Shown here one piece after another: positions 8,172 to 16,648 of a stretch of DNA of 64,000 nt. The notes beneath the pieces are model-generated. The model saw only the letters and a list, made by a program, of their open reading frames with translations, was not told the origin of the DNA and ran no database searches. This DNA comes from Rhizobium etli 8C-3 (GTDB lineage: Bacteria; Pseudomonadota; Alphaproteobacteria; Rhizobiales; Rhizobiaceae): the NCBI RefSeq assembly GCF_001908375.1, contig NZ_CP017241.1:1677001-1741000 (forward strand), given 5' to 3'. A program made the position numbers and the translations under genes. Position 1 is the first letter of the stretch; each line of letters starts with the position of its first letter.

Positions 8172-9428
8172 ATGACCGTCAAAAGACAGGATGTAGATCG
8201 CGCGGAAGAGGCGCTGCGCAGCCTCTTTCCGGCAACGCCGCTGCAGCTCAACGACCATCTTTCGGCGCGCTACGATGCTGAAATCTGGCTGAAGCGGGAG
8301 GATCTGTCGCCCGTCCGTTCCTACAAGATCCGCGGCGCCTTCAATTTCTTCCGCAAGGCGATTGCCGAAGGGAGCGGCGAGCGACTTTTCATCTGCGCAT
8401 CGGCGGGCAACCATGCGCAGGGCTTTGCCTTTGTCTGCCGCCATTTCGGCGTTCAGGGCGTCGTCTTCATGCCAGTGACGACGCCGCAGCAGAAGATCGA
8501 CAAGACGCGCATGTTCGGCGCCGAGTTCATCACCATTAAGCTTTACGGTGATTTCTTTGACCAGTGTTATCAGGCCGCGCGCGTCCATGCGGAGGTGGCC
8601 GGAGGCGTCATGGTGCCGCCCTTCGACCATGAGGACATCATCGAGGGGCAGGCAACGGTTGCAGCCGAAATCATGCAGCAGCTGCCGGAGGGCAGGGTGC
8701 CGGACATGCTGGTCCTGCCGGTCGGCGGCGGCGGGCTTGCTGCGGGCATTACGGGCTATCTCAAGGGCTCGCTCCCGAATTCCGCCTTTGTCTTCACCGA
8801 GCCGGCAGGCGCGCCTAGTTTGAAACGGAGCATCGAGGCCGGCGAAGTGGTGACGCTTTCCAAGGTCGACAATTTTGTCGATGGCGCGGCCGTTGCCCGA
8901 ATCGGCGACCTGAATTTCGCAGCACTCAAAAGCTTTGCAGCCGGGCAGGTCATGCTGATGCCGGAGAACGCCATCTGTGTGACGATCTCGGAAATGCTTA
9001 ATGTCGAGGGCGTCGTGTTGGAGCCCGCAGGGGCTTTGTCTTTGACAGCGATCGCGGCGATGGACCCGCACGCCATCCGCGGCAAGACGATCGTGGCCGT
9101 CGTCTCCGGTGGCAATTTCGACTTCGAGCGGCTGCCCGACGTCAAGGAGCGCGCGATGCGTTACGCCGGGCTGAAGAAATACTTCATCCTGCGGCTGCCG
9201 CAGCGCCCGGGCGCCCTTCGCGATTTCCTCAATCTTTTGGGGCCTGACGACGACATCGCCCGCTTCGAATACCTGAAGAAGACTGCACGCAACTTCGGCT
9301 CCGTCCTGATCGGCATCGAAACCAAGGCGCCGGAGAACTTCGCCACGCTGATTTCGAATTTCGAAAAGGCCGGCATGGGCTTCGAGGACATCACTGAAAA
9401 CGACATCCTCGCCAACCTCATCATTTGA
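8172..9428 (+). CDS. ilvA: Threonine dehydratase (threonine ammonia-lyase)
   Basis: 418-residue PLP enzyme converting threonine to 2-oxobutanoate and ammonia, the entry to isoleucine synthesis. The PLP lysine is K52 in SYKIRGAFNF; the phosphate-binding loop is VGGGGLAAG and the SAGNHAQGFAF loop is intact. A C-terminal ACT-like regulatory domain of about 80 residues starts at KKYFILRLPQRPGALRDFL, so isoleucine feedback is expected. The start at 8172 follows AGGAATGGACC; an ATG eight bases upstream runs into a stop. It is followed after 37 bp by the HlyU-like gene, possibly in one transcript. Confidence 0.95.
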   Translation: MTVKRQDVDRAEEALRSLFPATPLQLNDHLSARYDAEIWLKREDLSPVRSYKIRGAFNFFRKAIAEGSGERLFICASAGNHAQGFAFVCRHFGVQGVVFMPVTTPQQKIDKTRMFGAEFITIKLYGDFFDQCYQAARVHAEVAGGVMVPPFDHEDIIEGQATVAAEIMQQLPEGRVPDMLVLPVGGGGLAAGITGYLKGSLPNSAFVFTEPAGAPSLKRSIEAGEVVTLSKVDNFVDGAAVARIGDLNFAALKSFAAGQVMLMPENAICVTISEMLNVEGVVLEPAGALSLTAIAAMDPHAIRGKTIVAVVSGGNFDFERLPDVKERAMRYAGLKKYFILRLPQRPGALRDFLNLLGPDDDIARFEYLKKTARNFGSVLIGIETKAPENFATLISNFEKAGMGFEDITENDILANLII

Positions 9429-9465
9429 CTTTGCGGGCGCGAGCTGCCCGTGTTAAAGGCGGAAC

Positions 9466-9792
9466 ATGGCTTCGATCTTTTCCAGCATTTTCTCGATGTT
9501 TTCCGGTGGCGGCAAATCCGCCGAGGCGAGCGCGGGCCCGAAGGGCGAGCCGCAGCTTTACGCCGATTGTACAATCTACGCTGAGCCGCGCAAGGAAGGC
9601 GGACAGTTCCGCCTGGCAGGCCGTATTGAAAAGACGGTCGGCGGCGAGGTCTTGGTGCGCAATTTTATCCGCGCCGACATGTTCTCGTCTTCGGACGATG
9701 CGATCGAATGCACAGTGCGCAAAGCGCACCAGATCATCGATCAGCACGGTCCCTCGCTTTTCGGCGACGGTGCTAAGGAGCGGCAAGTCTAG
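9466..9792 (+). CDS. HlyU-family protein
   Basis: 108-residue cytoplasmic protein. After a glycine-rich N-terminus (FSMFSGGGKSAEAS) comes a conserved segment, LYADCTIYAEPRKEGGQFRLAGRIEK, then VLVRNFIRADMFSSSDDAIE and KAHQIIDQHGPSLFGD, typical of the HlyU family named after a Vibrio haemolysin activator. That founder is a winged-helix protein; this short family has no such helix-turn-helix, so a regulatory role here is not shown. The ribosome site AAGGCGGAAC precedes the start. It lies directly after ilvA. Confidence 0.8.
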   Translation: MASIFSSIFSMFSGGGKSAEASAGPKGEPQLYADCTIYAEPRKEGGQFRLAGRIEKTVGGEVLVRNFIRADMFSSSDDAIECTVRKAHQIIDQHGPSLFGDGAKERQV

Positions 9793-9931
9793 CCGCTCTC
9801 TTCCAGTCGTCTACGCCGGGTGGCTTTTGCGGCGGCAGCCATACAGGGAGGCCGCAGGTTACGCTGACGTCACGCGACCGTTTCTTAACCGTATCGCGCT
9901 ATGAAGGGGCGGTAGGAGAGCGGAAGGCGCG

Positions 9932-11203
9932 ATGGCATTTGTCAATCTCGGTCTCATTGTAACGGAAGCCGTCGGCTACTTCGCGCTGATGGTGAGCCTG
10001 CTGCATTTCCGCCATCGGCTGGGCCTTGGCGTCTTCATGACTGCGCTTGGCGTCATGCATTTCATGGAAACCTATCTCGCGGCCCTATTCTACGTGTCGT
10101 TGCCTTTCGGTGTTGCCTCGCCCGGATCATCGGTCTTCTTCGCCGGAAAGCTGATGATGATCCTGATGCTTTACCTGGAGGAGGATGCTTCAACGGTCCG
10201 GCAGCCGATCTATGGTCTGTTTCTGGGCAATCTTCTGACTGTCGCGATCGCGTGGGTTCTACAGCTGCATGAAACTGTCGAGGTTTCACCTGGCAATGCC
10301 GCCGATTTCAGCTTCCTGAAGGAGATGGGCTGGCTGATGGTCTGGGGTACGGCACTTCTTTATCTGGATTCGCTCGGTATCATTCTGCTTTACGAACGCC
10401 TTGGTCTTTGGATGAAGCGCAAGGTGATTCTTCGTTTCATGCTGTGCGGCTTCGCACTTCTGACCTTCGACCAGATCGGTTTTTTCGGCGCCTTGCACTA
10501 TTTTCTCGACGTACCGCTTGCAGCCTTCTGGGACGGCTGGAGGGCAAAGATGTTCGCGGTCTGCATCTATACTGCGCTCTTCGCCTTCTACCGGCTCTAC
10601 ATTCATAGGAACGGCGTTCCGGCGGCAGCACGCTCTCTCAGCGATCTGTTCGGCGACCTGACATTCCGTGAGCGTTACAACGATCTTCTGGAGCGGACGG
10701 GCAGGGACATTCTGACGGGCGTCTACGACCGCTCGCGTATGGAGCTCGAAGCACCGGTCATGATGCGGGAAGCCCTGCGGCAAGGGCAGTTAACAACCGT
10801 CATCATCATCGATGCCGACCACTTCAAGGACGTCAACGACAACTTCGGCCATCTTCAGGGTGATGAGGTGCTGAAGTCGATCGCCGCCCGGCTGGTGATG
10901 ATCCTGCGTTCTGCAGACAGAGTGTTCCGCTTTGGTGGCGAAGAATTCGTTGCAATCTGTCCGGGCACGGAGCACGAGGAGGGCTTGTTGGTGGCAGAAC
11001 GGCTCCGATGGACGATCGCGACAAGCGTCAGGACACCAGATGCAAGACCCGTCACCGTCAGCATCGGCGTTGCGACCGCCGACGAAGATGGCGTGAGCTT
11101 CATGACCGTTCTGTCTACTGCAGATGACCGGCTCTACCAGGCAAAGAAGAACGGCCGGAACTGTGTCTTCGGTCGTATGGGTCTGGTCAAGGTCCTAACA
11201 TGA
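9932..11203 (+). CDS. Membrane-bound diguanylate cyclase (GGDEF)
   Basis: 423 residues. The N-terminal 220 carry about six to seven transmembrane helices, a MASE-like sensory module with no obvious extracytoplasmic loop domain. The C-terminal 170 residues are a GGDEF domain: DILTGVYDRSRMELE, IDADHFKDVNDNFGHLQGDEVL, and the active-site loop FGGEEF near residue 334. The inhibitory I-site RSAD sits exactly five residues before GGEEF, so product feedback by c-di-GMP is likely. It should make c-di-GMP from two GTP; all key residues are present. Start at 9932 follows GGAGAGCGGAAGG. Confidence 0.93.
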   Translation: MAFVNLGLIVTEAVGYFALMVSLLHFRHRLGLGVFMTALGVMHFMETYLAALFYVSLPFGVASPGSSVFFAGKLMMILMLYLEEDASTVRQPIYGLFLGNLLTVAIAWVLQLHETVEVSPGNAADFSFLKEMGWLMVWGTALLYLDSLGIILLYERLGLWMKRKVILRFMLCGFALLTFDQIGFFGALHYFLDVPLAAFWDGWRAKMFAVCIYTALFAFYRLYIHRNGVPAAARSLSDLFGDLTFRERYNDLLERTGRDILTGVYDRSRMELEAPVMMREALRQGQLTTVIIIDADHFKDVNDNFGHLQGDEVLKSIAARLVMILRSADRVFRFGGEEFVAICPGTEHEEGLLVAERLRWTIATSVRTPDARPVTVSIGVATADEDGVSFMTVLSTADDRLYQAKKNGRNCVFGRMGLVKVLT

Positions 11204-11383
11204 GGCATGGATCAGGAGTGTCCGCCCGACGGTCCAAGCTGCGACGACTGGGGCCGTGAACCGTTAGCCGCCCTGCCTGATGCTTTGGGAAAGGTACGAC
11301 GCATTCTTCGACCGGATGGTGCTTTCGCACGAGCTCTTCACCGTCGTCGATAGGATCGGATGGTCCTTTGATCTTCTCGGTGG

Positions 11384-11869
11384 TCATCGCGCGTCATCTC
11401 CTTTTCGTGCCGCATCGATCACGGCCACATCGATTTTCCTCATCGTCATCATCGCGTCGAATGCGCGCTTTGCTTGTTCGCCACCTGCTGCAAGCGCGTC
11501 CATGAGAATGCGAGGTGTGATCTGCCAGGATACGCCCCACTTGTCCTTGCACCAGCCGCATTCGCTTTCCTGACCGCCATTGCTGACAATGGCGTTCCAA
11601 TAGCGATCTGTTTCTTCCTGATCCTCGGTGCTGATCTGGAACGAGAAGGCTTCGCTGTGCTTGAATGTGGGGCCGCCGTTCAATCCGATGCACGCGACAC
11701 CGGCCACCGTGAACTCGACGACCAAGACGTCGCCCTCTTCTCCGTCGGGGTAATTGCCGGGCGCGCGGATGATGGCTCCGATCGTGCTGTCTGGGAAGGT
11801 GTCAGCATAGAAGCGGGCGGCTTCCTCAGCATCCTTGTTGTACCATAGACAAATAGTGTTCTTAGACAT
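11384..11869 (-). CDS. VOC superfamily protein, PhnB-like
   Basis: 161-residue protein of the vicinal-oxygen-chelate fold, PhnB/3-demethylubiquinone-methyltransferase-like subgroup. Signature segments are ICLWYNKDAEEAARFYADTF, FTVAGVACIGLNGGP, HSEAFSFQI, and the closing CGWCKDKWGVSWQITP. Many relatives are annotated as methyltransferases without proof; the fold alone does not give the reaction. The gene ends with a basic tail DAARKGDDAR. A 66-codon frame starts at an ATGA overlap with its stop but has no recognisable content. Confidence 0.85.
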   Translation of the reverse strand: MSKNTICLWYNKDAEEAARFYADTFPDSTIGAIIRAPGNYPDGEEGDVLVVEFTVAGVACIGLNGGPTFKHSEAFSFQISTEDQEETDRYWNAIVSNGGQESECGWCKDKWGVSWQITPRILMDALAAGGEQAKRAFDAMMTMRKIDVAVIDAARKGDDAR

Positions 11870-12086
11870 CGCGCCGTTCTCCTGATCGTTGTCCTTCAGA
11901 TCGAGAGCCCGACCTGATGATACGATGACGCACCAGCCGCCCCCGATCCGACATCATGATCAAAATCGCTGCTCTTTTTTAACGCCTCTCGTCTTGCGGG
12001 CCAAATGCCGCCTTGCGCCAAGAGCATGTGTAGGCGGGCAGTCTTCAAAAGGGGCGAGCTCTCATTACTATCTCGGGGTAGCCGAG

Positions 12087-12738
12087 ATGAAGGGCGTTGG
12101 CGGTGTTTCATGCTGTTTGGACGTGTCGCTACACGCAGTGGCAATCTGCATCATGATCATGACGGAAAGGTTCGGCTTGATCGATCGGTTCCTTCGGACG
12201 TGTCGCCTTTACGAATTTGGCGAACCGATCCACCAGAAGGGGCTTGCGAGCTGGCCCTCACTCGGCCCCTGACCTATGGGCTGAAAGAAGCAGGCTTCGA
12301 CGTTGTGTGCAGGGCAATCAGGTTGACGCCGCTCTCCCCAGTCATGGGCAATAACACGGACAACACGATGCCCGAGGCATGGCTCATATCCTGCGACCGG
12401 GTTGCTACAGTCAGGTCCACGTGAAAAGCGTCGAAAGCCATTACATCCGAGCGCTGCTCGCCAGCAGCAAGGTCATGCAGCGGAAATGCATCGATATCGA
12501 AAACGGGATTCGGGGCTATGAAGATCTTATCGCGTGATTTCATCCTGTGCCGCTGTCCGCGAAACGATCGAAGGCGATATCGCCCTGAGCTACGCTCTCC
12601 TGCCTTGCTGCAGGCCAGGAAGATGCTCCTGGCTTGACTGGCCTGTCCGAAGAGCAGTCCGCGACGAGGCCGTCTGCACACCGTTTATGAGCACCTCAGG
12701 CGTCGGCGAGATTACTGGCGGACGACAGGGTGGATGAA
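12087..12738 (+). pseudogene. IS110-family transposase remnant, frameshifted and truncated
   Basis: A decayed DEDD transposase of the rhizobial IS110 type, spread over several frames. Recognisable pieces in order: MKGVGGVSCCLDVSLHAVAI (start and first acidic residue), GKVRLDRSVPSDVSPL, LTYGLKEAGFDVVC, DARGMAHILRPG followed by YSQVHVKSVESHYIRALLAS and KCIDIENGIRG, then ALSYALLP and RAVRDEAVCTPFMSTSGVG. This is the order of an intact IS110 transposase up to the start of the C-terminal domain, which is missing. At least three frame changes make it non-functional. It sits at the left edge of an accessory-looking block of regulator/enzyme pairs. Confidence 0.85.
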
Positions 12739-12941
12739 GCCGATAATAACTGCTGGCCCCCCGAGCGTGTCTTAAAGCGAGGCCCTCCAGACCCTGATCC
12801 GATGCATGCGTGCAGCAGCTCCAAGCGCAACAGAGCCGATAGACTGCGGAGAGAAGCGTGACCCGCGTGAACGATCAGGCCAACGAAGATCAGAAAAGAG
12901 CTTGACCCGAATGCCGGGTTAGAGAGGCTGTCATTGACAGG

Positions 12942-13745
12942 ATGTCATGGCTTCATATCCTCGGCCATCGGATTTCAGCTGGGGATGCAAAGTCGGTGTT
13001 GACGCAACACATCATCGATCGGGGCGATGGCGCTGCAGTCGAACTATTCCAGGCCAGGGATTCAGATGCACGTGCAGGAGCGATACTGTTCGTGCATGGC
13101 AATCAGGGTGGGCTCTTCTTAGGTGGGAAAGAGGCTGTCGATGACGGGTCGCTGGTTCGTTTCTCTTCGCGCCTTGGTGTGACGGCGGCCGCAATCTCGC
13201 AGCCTGGTTTTGGTGCATCTGACGGTCCCGCCGATTTTTGTGGGCCAGCTACCCAGCGAGCGATTGTGGCTGCCTTGGACTTTCTCAAGGAGCAGCCGTC
13301 GGTCGATCCCGCAAGCATTGTTCTCTATGGAAACAGTCGGGGGGCGGTTGCTTCAGCCATGGTCGCCGCTCAGGTGACCGATCTCCGCGCCGTCATCCTG
13401 ACGGGGGGCGTCTACGATCTCAGAAAAGCTTACGAAAGCGGTTCGCGAGGCTTGCAACAGGCAATCCATAAGGAGGCGGGCCTTTCGAGTGCAAGCTTCT
13501 TAGATCGGTCTCCAATACACCATTCGCACAAAATCAAAGCAGAAACCCTGCTTCTACACGGCAGATACGATGACCGTGCATCGGTTGATCAAGCTGAACG
13601 ATTTTCGGAAGCCCTTGCTGAAACCGGGGCGTCAGTAACCCTCCACACACTTGAGTGCGGGCACCGCCTCCCGCGACAACAGGTCACGCCAATCCTGCGA
13701 GATTTTCTGATCCGAATATTCGCCCCTGTCACCACAGCTCACTGA
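12942..13745 (+). CDS. Alpha/beta hydrolase (serine hydrolase)
   Basis: 267-residue protein with the alpha/beta-hydrolase layout: oxyanion-region AILFVHGNQGG near residue 45, nucleophile elbow LYGNSRGAV (GxSxG, serine near 133), acid in LLHGRYDDRASV and catalytic histidine in LECGHRLP. It resembles prolyl-oligopeptidase-like dienelactone-hydrolase relatives, without lid insertions. No signal peptide. Substrate cannot be told. It follows the IS110 remnant by about 200 bp that hold no gene. Confidence 0.85.
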   Translation: MSWLHILGHRISAGDAKSVLTQHIIDRGDGAAVELFQARDSDARAGAILFVHGNQGGLFLGGKEAVDDGSLVRFSSRLGVTAAAISQPGFGASDGPADFCGPATQRAIVAALDFLKEQPSVDPASIVLYGNSRGAVASAMVAAQVTDLRAVILTGGVYDLRKAYESGSRGLQQAIHKEAGLSSASFLDRSPIHHSHKIKAETLLLHGRYDDRASVDQAERFSEALAETGASVTLHTLECGHRLPRQQVTPILRDFLIRIFAPVTTAH

Positions 13746-13823
13746 CTGACGGCCGTTTTGGACCGATAACGCAATACGATCTTGGCCGGAAAGGTCAACA
13801 GCGGTGATCGCGATCTATCTGCA

Positions 13824-14348
13824 TCACAGTCGGTAATGAAGCCGAACACAGCCCTTGTCGAGCGCCGTCGCACTGATCAGCGTCGGGCTTGTTCGGAAAC
13901 CAGTAAGTGGAAAGAGCGGCAACCCAGCGCCTATTATCTCTGGAATGACATAGATTTCGATCTCGTCTATTGCGCCACGTTCCATGAATGCCATCAGCAA
14001 TTGCCCGCCTCCTAGCATCCACACGTGACCGTCATCGAGCGCGCGTAGTTCCGAGATCAATGCATCAACATCGCTGCGAATTTCGAGTGGTCCCTTAGGA
14101 TTGTGAAGTGGCTGCGAGGTGATGACAATCACCCGCTGATCTCCGTAGGCCCAGGGCGATTGCTCGTTTGCAAGGAAGTCATAAGTGCCCCGGCCCATGA
14201 CCACGGTACGGATGCGTTTAAGAAAGAGGCGGTAGTCGTGCTCTCCCAGGTCCATGTCATCATATTTGTAGAGCCAGTCGAGCGAACCTTCGCCTGAGAC
14301 TATGAGCCCGTCTAGGCTCGCTGCGATATATCCCATAATTTTTGACAT
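13824..14348 (-). CDS. Dihydrofolate-reductase-like / RibD C-terminal domain protein
   Basis: 174-residue NADPH-dependent reductase of the DHFR-like RibD family: MSKIMGYIAASLDGLIV at the start, RTVVMGRGTYDFL (the Gly-rich cofactor loop), VIVITSQPL, and VWMLGGGQLLMAF. Such single-domain proteins are often linked to antibiotic or antifolate stress, but the true substrate is rarely known. The start at 14348 was chosen because AAGGAGG lies six bases upstream; the long frame to 14525 runs through the divergent gene. It is divergent from a TetR-type regulator with a 20-bp palindrome between them, so it is probably the target of that regulator. Confidence 0.85.
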   Translation of the reverse strand: MSKIMGYIAASLDGLIVSGEGSLDWLYKYDDMDLGEHDYRLFLKRIRTVVMGRGTYDFLANEQSPWAYGDQRVIVITSQPLHNPKGPLEIRSDVDALISELRALDDGHVWMLGGGQLLMAFMERGAIDEIEIYVIPEIIGAGLPLFPLTGFRTSPTLISATALDKGCVRLHYRL

Positions 14349-14366
14349 CATTGACCTCCTTGCAAG

Positions 14367-14386
14367 ATAAACGAACATACGTTTAT
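14367..14386. promoter_or_regulatory. Palindromic operator between the TetR and DHFR-like genes
   Basis: ATAAACGAACATACGTTTAT has perfect 7-bp arms (ATAAACG/CGTTTAT) around a 6-bp centre. It lies two bases before the TetR start and about 18 bp upstream of the DHFR-like start, so a dimer bound here would block both promoters. Size and placement are typical of TetR autoregulation. Confidence 0.7.
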
Positions 14387-14388
14387 AT

Positions 14389-14958
14389 ATGGACATGCCC
14401 AGATACAAGACAGTCTCTGACGAGCAGATACTTGACGGCCTGTTTGGCCTCATTCTCGAGACCGGGCCGGACGGCCTAAGTTTTGCGCTGGCCGCCAGGG
14501 CCTGCGGACTTTCCCCCGCGACCATGGTCCAGCGCTTTGGTAACCGACTGGGTCTCGTCGAGGCAGTCCTGCTACGAGCCTGGGATCGGCTACAGGCTGA
14601 AACGGAAGCGGCCGATGCTGAAGAGGCGCTGACACCTCAAGGGGCCATAAACCTGCTCATGCGCCTCATGCCGCCCGAGGATGCTGAGCGCAACGCAGCT
14701 GATGGCCTGCTGTTATTGAGGGAGGACCTGCGCAATCCTAACCTCCGCGCCAGGGGCGCTAGATGGGGCCACACACTCGCTTGCGCTTTAGGGCGTCGTC
14801 TTTCCAGCGACCAACATGCGGCTGAACGACTCGGATGGCAAATGGCGGCGCTCTGGCAGGGCGCTCATACCTGGTGGGCATTTACCCGCACCGATAAACC
14901 AGAGCAGGCTATCAGGCGCATGCTGGAAGAATGGTTGACATCCACACACAAGGCTTAG
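14389..14958 (+). CDS. TetR-family transcriptional regulator
   Basis: 189 residues. The N-terminal helix-turn-helix is DEQILDGLFGLILETGPDGL then LAARACGLSPATMVQRFGNRLGLVEAVL, the usual TetR layout; the rest is an all-helical ligand-binding and dimer domain ending in WQGAHTWWAFTRTD. No Shine-Dalgarno is visible because the operator abuts the start (14389 or the ATG at 14395), so the mRNA may be leaderless or nearly so. Divergent from the DHFR-like reductase, which it probably represses until an unknown ligand binds. Confidence 0.85.
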   Translation: MDMPRYKTVSDEQILDGLFGLILETGPDGLSFALAARACGLSPATMVQRFGNRLGLVEAVLLRAWDRLQAETEAADAEEALTPQGAINLLMRLMPPEDAERNAADGLLLLREDLRNPNLRARGARWGHTLACALGRRLSSDQHAAERLGWQMAALWQGAHTWWAFTRTDKPEQAIRRMLEEWLTSTHKA

Positions 14959-15004
14959 GAATGACCGCTTTGGCCAGGAGGCTGCTTCGCGCTACAAGCG
15001 GACA

Positions 15005-15406
15005 TCAAGAAGTCGCTGACAAGGACTGTTTTGCTGAACCCGAGACGTCGAGCGTTTCCCGACGCAGGCAGGTCCAATCGATCAATTCTGCCATGGCTGG
15101 CCCAAGTGCCTTACCCAAGTCCGTGAGCGCGTATTCCACCCTCGGAGGCACCTGCGGATAGACTGTTCGCGTGATTATCCCATCCTTCTCCAGCTCCTTC
15201 AGTTGCTGGATGAGCATTTTCTGATTGACGCCCTCCACACGCCTCTCAAGCTCTGAAAATCGCAGCGGCTCCTTCGCACCGAACAACTGGCAGATAATGA
15301 CAATCTTCCATTTGCCCTCCAGCACCCGGAGGGCATCGGTGGTCGCTTCTGCCCACACAAGATGCTGTTGCGGGTCGCCGCAATTCCAATGCCGGTCCTT
15401 CGCCAT
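15005..15406 (-). CDS. HxlR-family transcriptional regulator
   Basis: 133-residue winged-helix protein: ALRVLEGKWKIVIICQL, then RFSELERRVEGVNQKMLIQQLKELEKDGII and the wing RTVYPQVPPRVEYALTDLGKAL, which together are diagnostic for HxlR. Members often sense reactive aldehydes or quinones through a cysteine near the N-terminus; here cysteines at CGDPQQ and in the first helix region could serve. It is divergent from an F420-type oxidoreductase with two inverted repeats in the 94 bp between them, so it likely controls that gene and itself. Confidence 0.88.
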   Translation of the reverse strand: MAKDRHWNCGDPQQHLVWAEATTDALRVLEGKWKIVIICQLFGAKEPLRFSELERRVEGVNQKMLIQQLKELEKDGIITRTVYPQVPPRVEYALTDLGKALGPAMAELIDWTCLRRETLDVSGSAKQSLSATS

Positions 15407-15418
15407 ACTTACCTATTG

Positions 15419-15464
15419 GTGGGTTACCCACTTTTCCGTTCGTTCTTGTCGATACCTCAGTATC
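15419..15464. promoter_or_regulatory. Two inverted repeats between the HxlR and oxidoreductase genes
   Basis: GTGGGTTACCCAC (15419-15431) is a perfect palindrome with 6-bp arms, and GATACCTCAGTATC (15451-15464) has 5-bp arms around a 4-bp centre. Both lie in the divergent promoter space and are candidates for HxlR binding; the second overlaps a TATCTATTAA stretch that could be the -10 of the rightward gene. Confidence 0.5.
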
Positions 15465-15500
15465 TATTAACTTGAGGAGCAGAACAACAGGAGCATCAGC

Positions 15501-16247
15501 ATGAAAATCGGCATCATCGGCATTGGTAGCATCGGCGGCACGCTTGCCCGAAAGCTCTCATCTGCCGGGCATGAGGTCAGGGTTGCCAACTCCAAGGGCG
15601 TCGACGATGTGCGGCTTTTCGCGGACGAGGTGGGGGCCACGGCAGCGGACACGCGAGGGGCCATCTCCGGCGCGGATTTGGTCATCATGTCCATTCCTCT
15701 CCCTGCCGTTGAGAAGCTGCCAAAAGACCTTTTCAAGGATGTGGCTGAGAGTGTCCCCGTCGTTGACACCAGCAACTATTATCCGGGGATGCGTGACCCT
15801 CGAATCGCTGACCTTGATGCAGGTGAGGTTGAGAGCGTTTGGGTGTCAAAGCAGATCGGCCGCCCTGTCATCAAGGCATTCAACAATATCCTCGCCGAAA
15901 CCTTGGCGAAACTCGGTAAGCCAGAAGGCGCTGCCGGTCGATTGGCCGTGGCAGTTGCCGGAGACGACGCCGCAGCCAAGCAGGTGGTCATGGGCATCGT
16001 CAACGAAGTGGGCTTTGACCCGGTTGACGCCAGGACGCTGGCGGAATCGTGGCGGCAGCAGCCCTCAACACCGGCTTACTGTTGTGACTACGACGCCGCT
16101 ACCATGCGCAAGGCACTCGGCGCTGCGGTGAAGGGCGAAGCGCCCAAGAAGCGCGACCAATTGCCCGACAAGATGGGGACGCTTGGATCGAACCCGACCC
16201 ATGCCCACATGGTGGCGATGAACCGCTCGCTCAACCCGCTGACCTGA
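15501..16247 (+). CDS. NADPH-dependent F420-reductase-like oxidoreductase
   Basis: 248-residue Rossmann protein with the N-terminal dinucleotide motif MKIGIIGIGSIGGTLARKL and the pattern NSKGVDDVRLFADEVGA that places it in the F420H2:NADP oxidoreductase / pyrroline-reductase-like group. Rhizobia do not make F420, so the real cofactor pair is probably NADPH and an organic substrate. The C-terminus (KMGTLGSNPTHAHMVAMNRS) is typical of this branch. The start follows AACAACAGGAGCATCAGC, a good ribosome site. It is divergent from the HxlR regulator, its likely controller. Confidence 0.83.
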   Translation: MKIGIIGIGSIGGTLARKLSSAGHEVRVANSKGVDDVRLFADEVGATAADTRGAISGADLVIMSIPLPAVEKLPKDLFKDVAESVPVVDTSNYYPGMRDPRIADLDAGEVESVWVSKQIGRPVIKAFNNILAETLAKLGKPEGAAGRLAVAVAGDDAAAKQVVMGIVNEVGFDPVDARTLAESWRQQPSTPAYCCDYDAATMRKALGAAVKGEAPKKRDQLPDKMGTLGSNPTHAHMVAMNRSLNPLT

Positions 16248-16257
16248 GGAGCGAGCC

Positions 16258-16413
16258 ATGACGAAATTTGTCACAAGCGCAGCGGTCTTGTTGATTTCGC
16301 AGGTCGCCATCTACGTTCCTCGGGAGCCGGACAGGCCCGGTCAGCCCCCGCCTCACACTCCCATTGAAACTAGTAAACGGGACGTCCGCAAAGGGCGGCC
16401 AAGAAGGAAATGA
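16258..16413 (+). CDS. Short reading frame after the oxidoreductase (hypothetical, maybe truncated)
   Basis: 51 codons, product starting MTKFVTSAAVLLISQVAIYV and ending in a proline-rich basic tail. The hydrophobic N-terminus looks like a signal peptide or anchor. TGAGGAGCGAGCC gives it a strong ribosome site 11 bp after the preceding stop, so it is likely translated with the oxidoreductase. The abrupt basic, proline-rich end suggests a secreted protein that lost its body. Low certainty. Confidence 0.4.
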   Translation: MTKFVTSAAVLLISQVAIYVPREPDRPGQPPPHTPIETSKRDVRKGRPRRK

Positions 16414-16598
16414 TGATTTCACCTATCGGTCGGCTTTAAGGAGTACCGCGTGATCGCCGGGCTCGTTGCCTTCGGCCAAACTTAACTTCAAGAGCTCTCC
16501 GCTCTGCCGCAAGTCGATATTCTCAGACCTATACGAAACGAAACAATTCCCTACTCCGCAAGAGACAATCGATCGGAGCGGACAAATCTCAACGGAAA

Positions 16599-16625
16599 CA
16601 AAAAACGGCCGGACAAAGCCGGCCG
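16599..16625 (-). terminator. Rho-independent terminator of the azoreductase gene
   Basis: On the minus strand a perfect 7-bp stem CGGCCGG/CCGGCCG with a 6-base loop is followed by six T residues, 24 bp after the azoreductase stop. Confidence 0.85.
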
Positions 16626-16648
16626 CTTCTGGGGGCGATGTTAAGTGA

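Noticed and set aside
11187..11387. 66-codon minus-strand frame starting at an ATGA overlap with the VOC gene
   Set aside because: The overlap is attractive but the protein has no fold or conservation-like pattern and ends in a random basic stretch.
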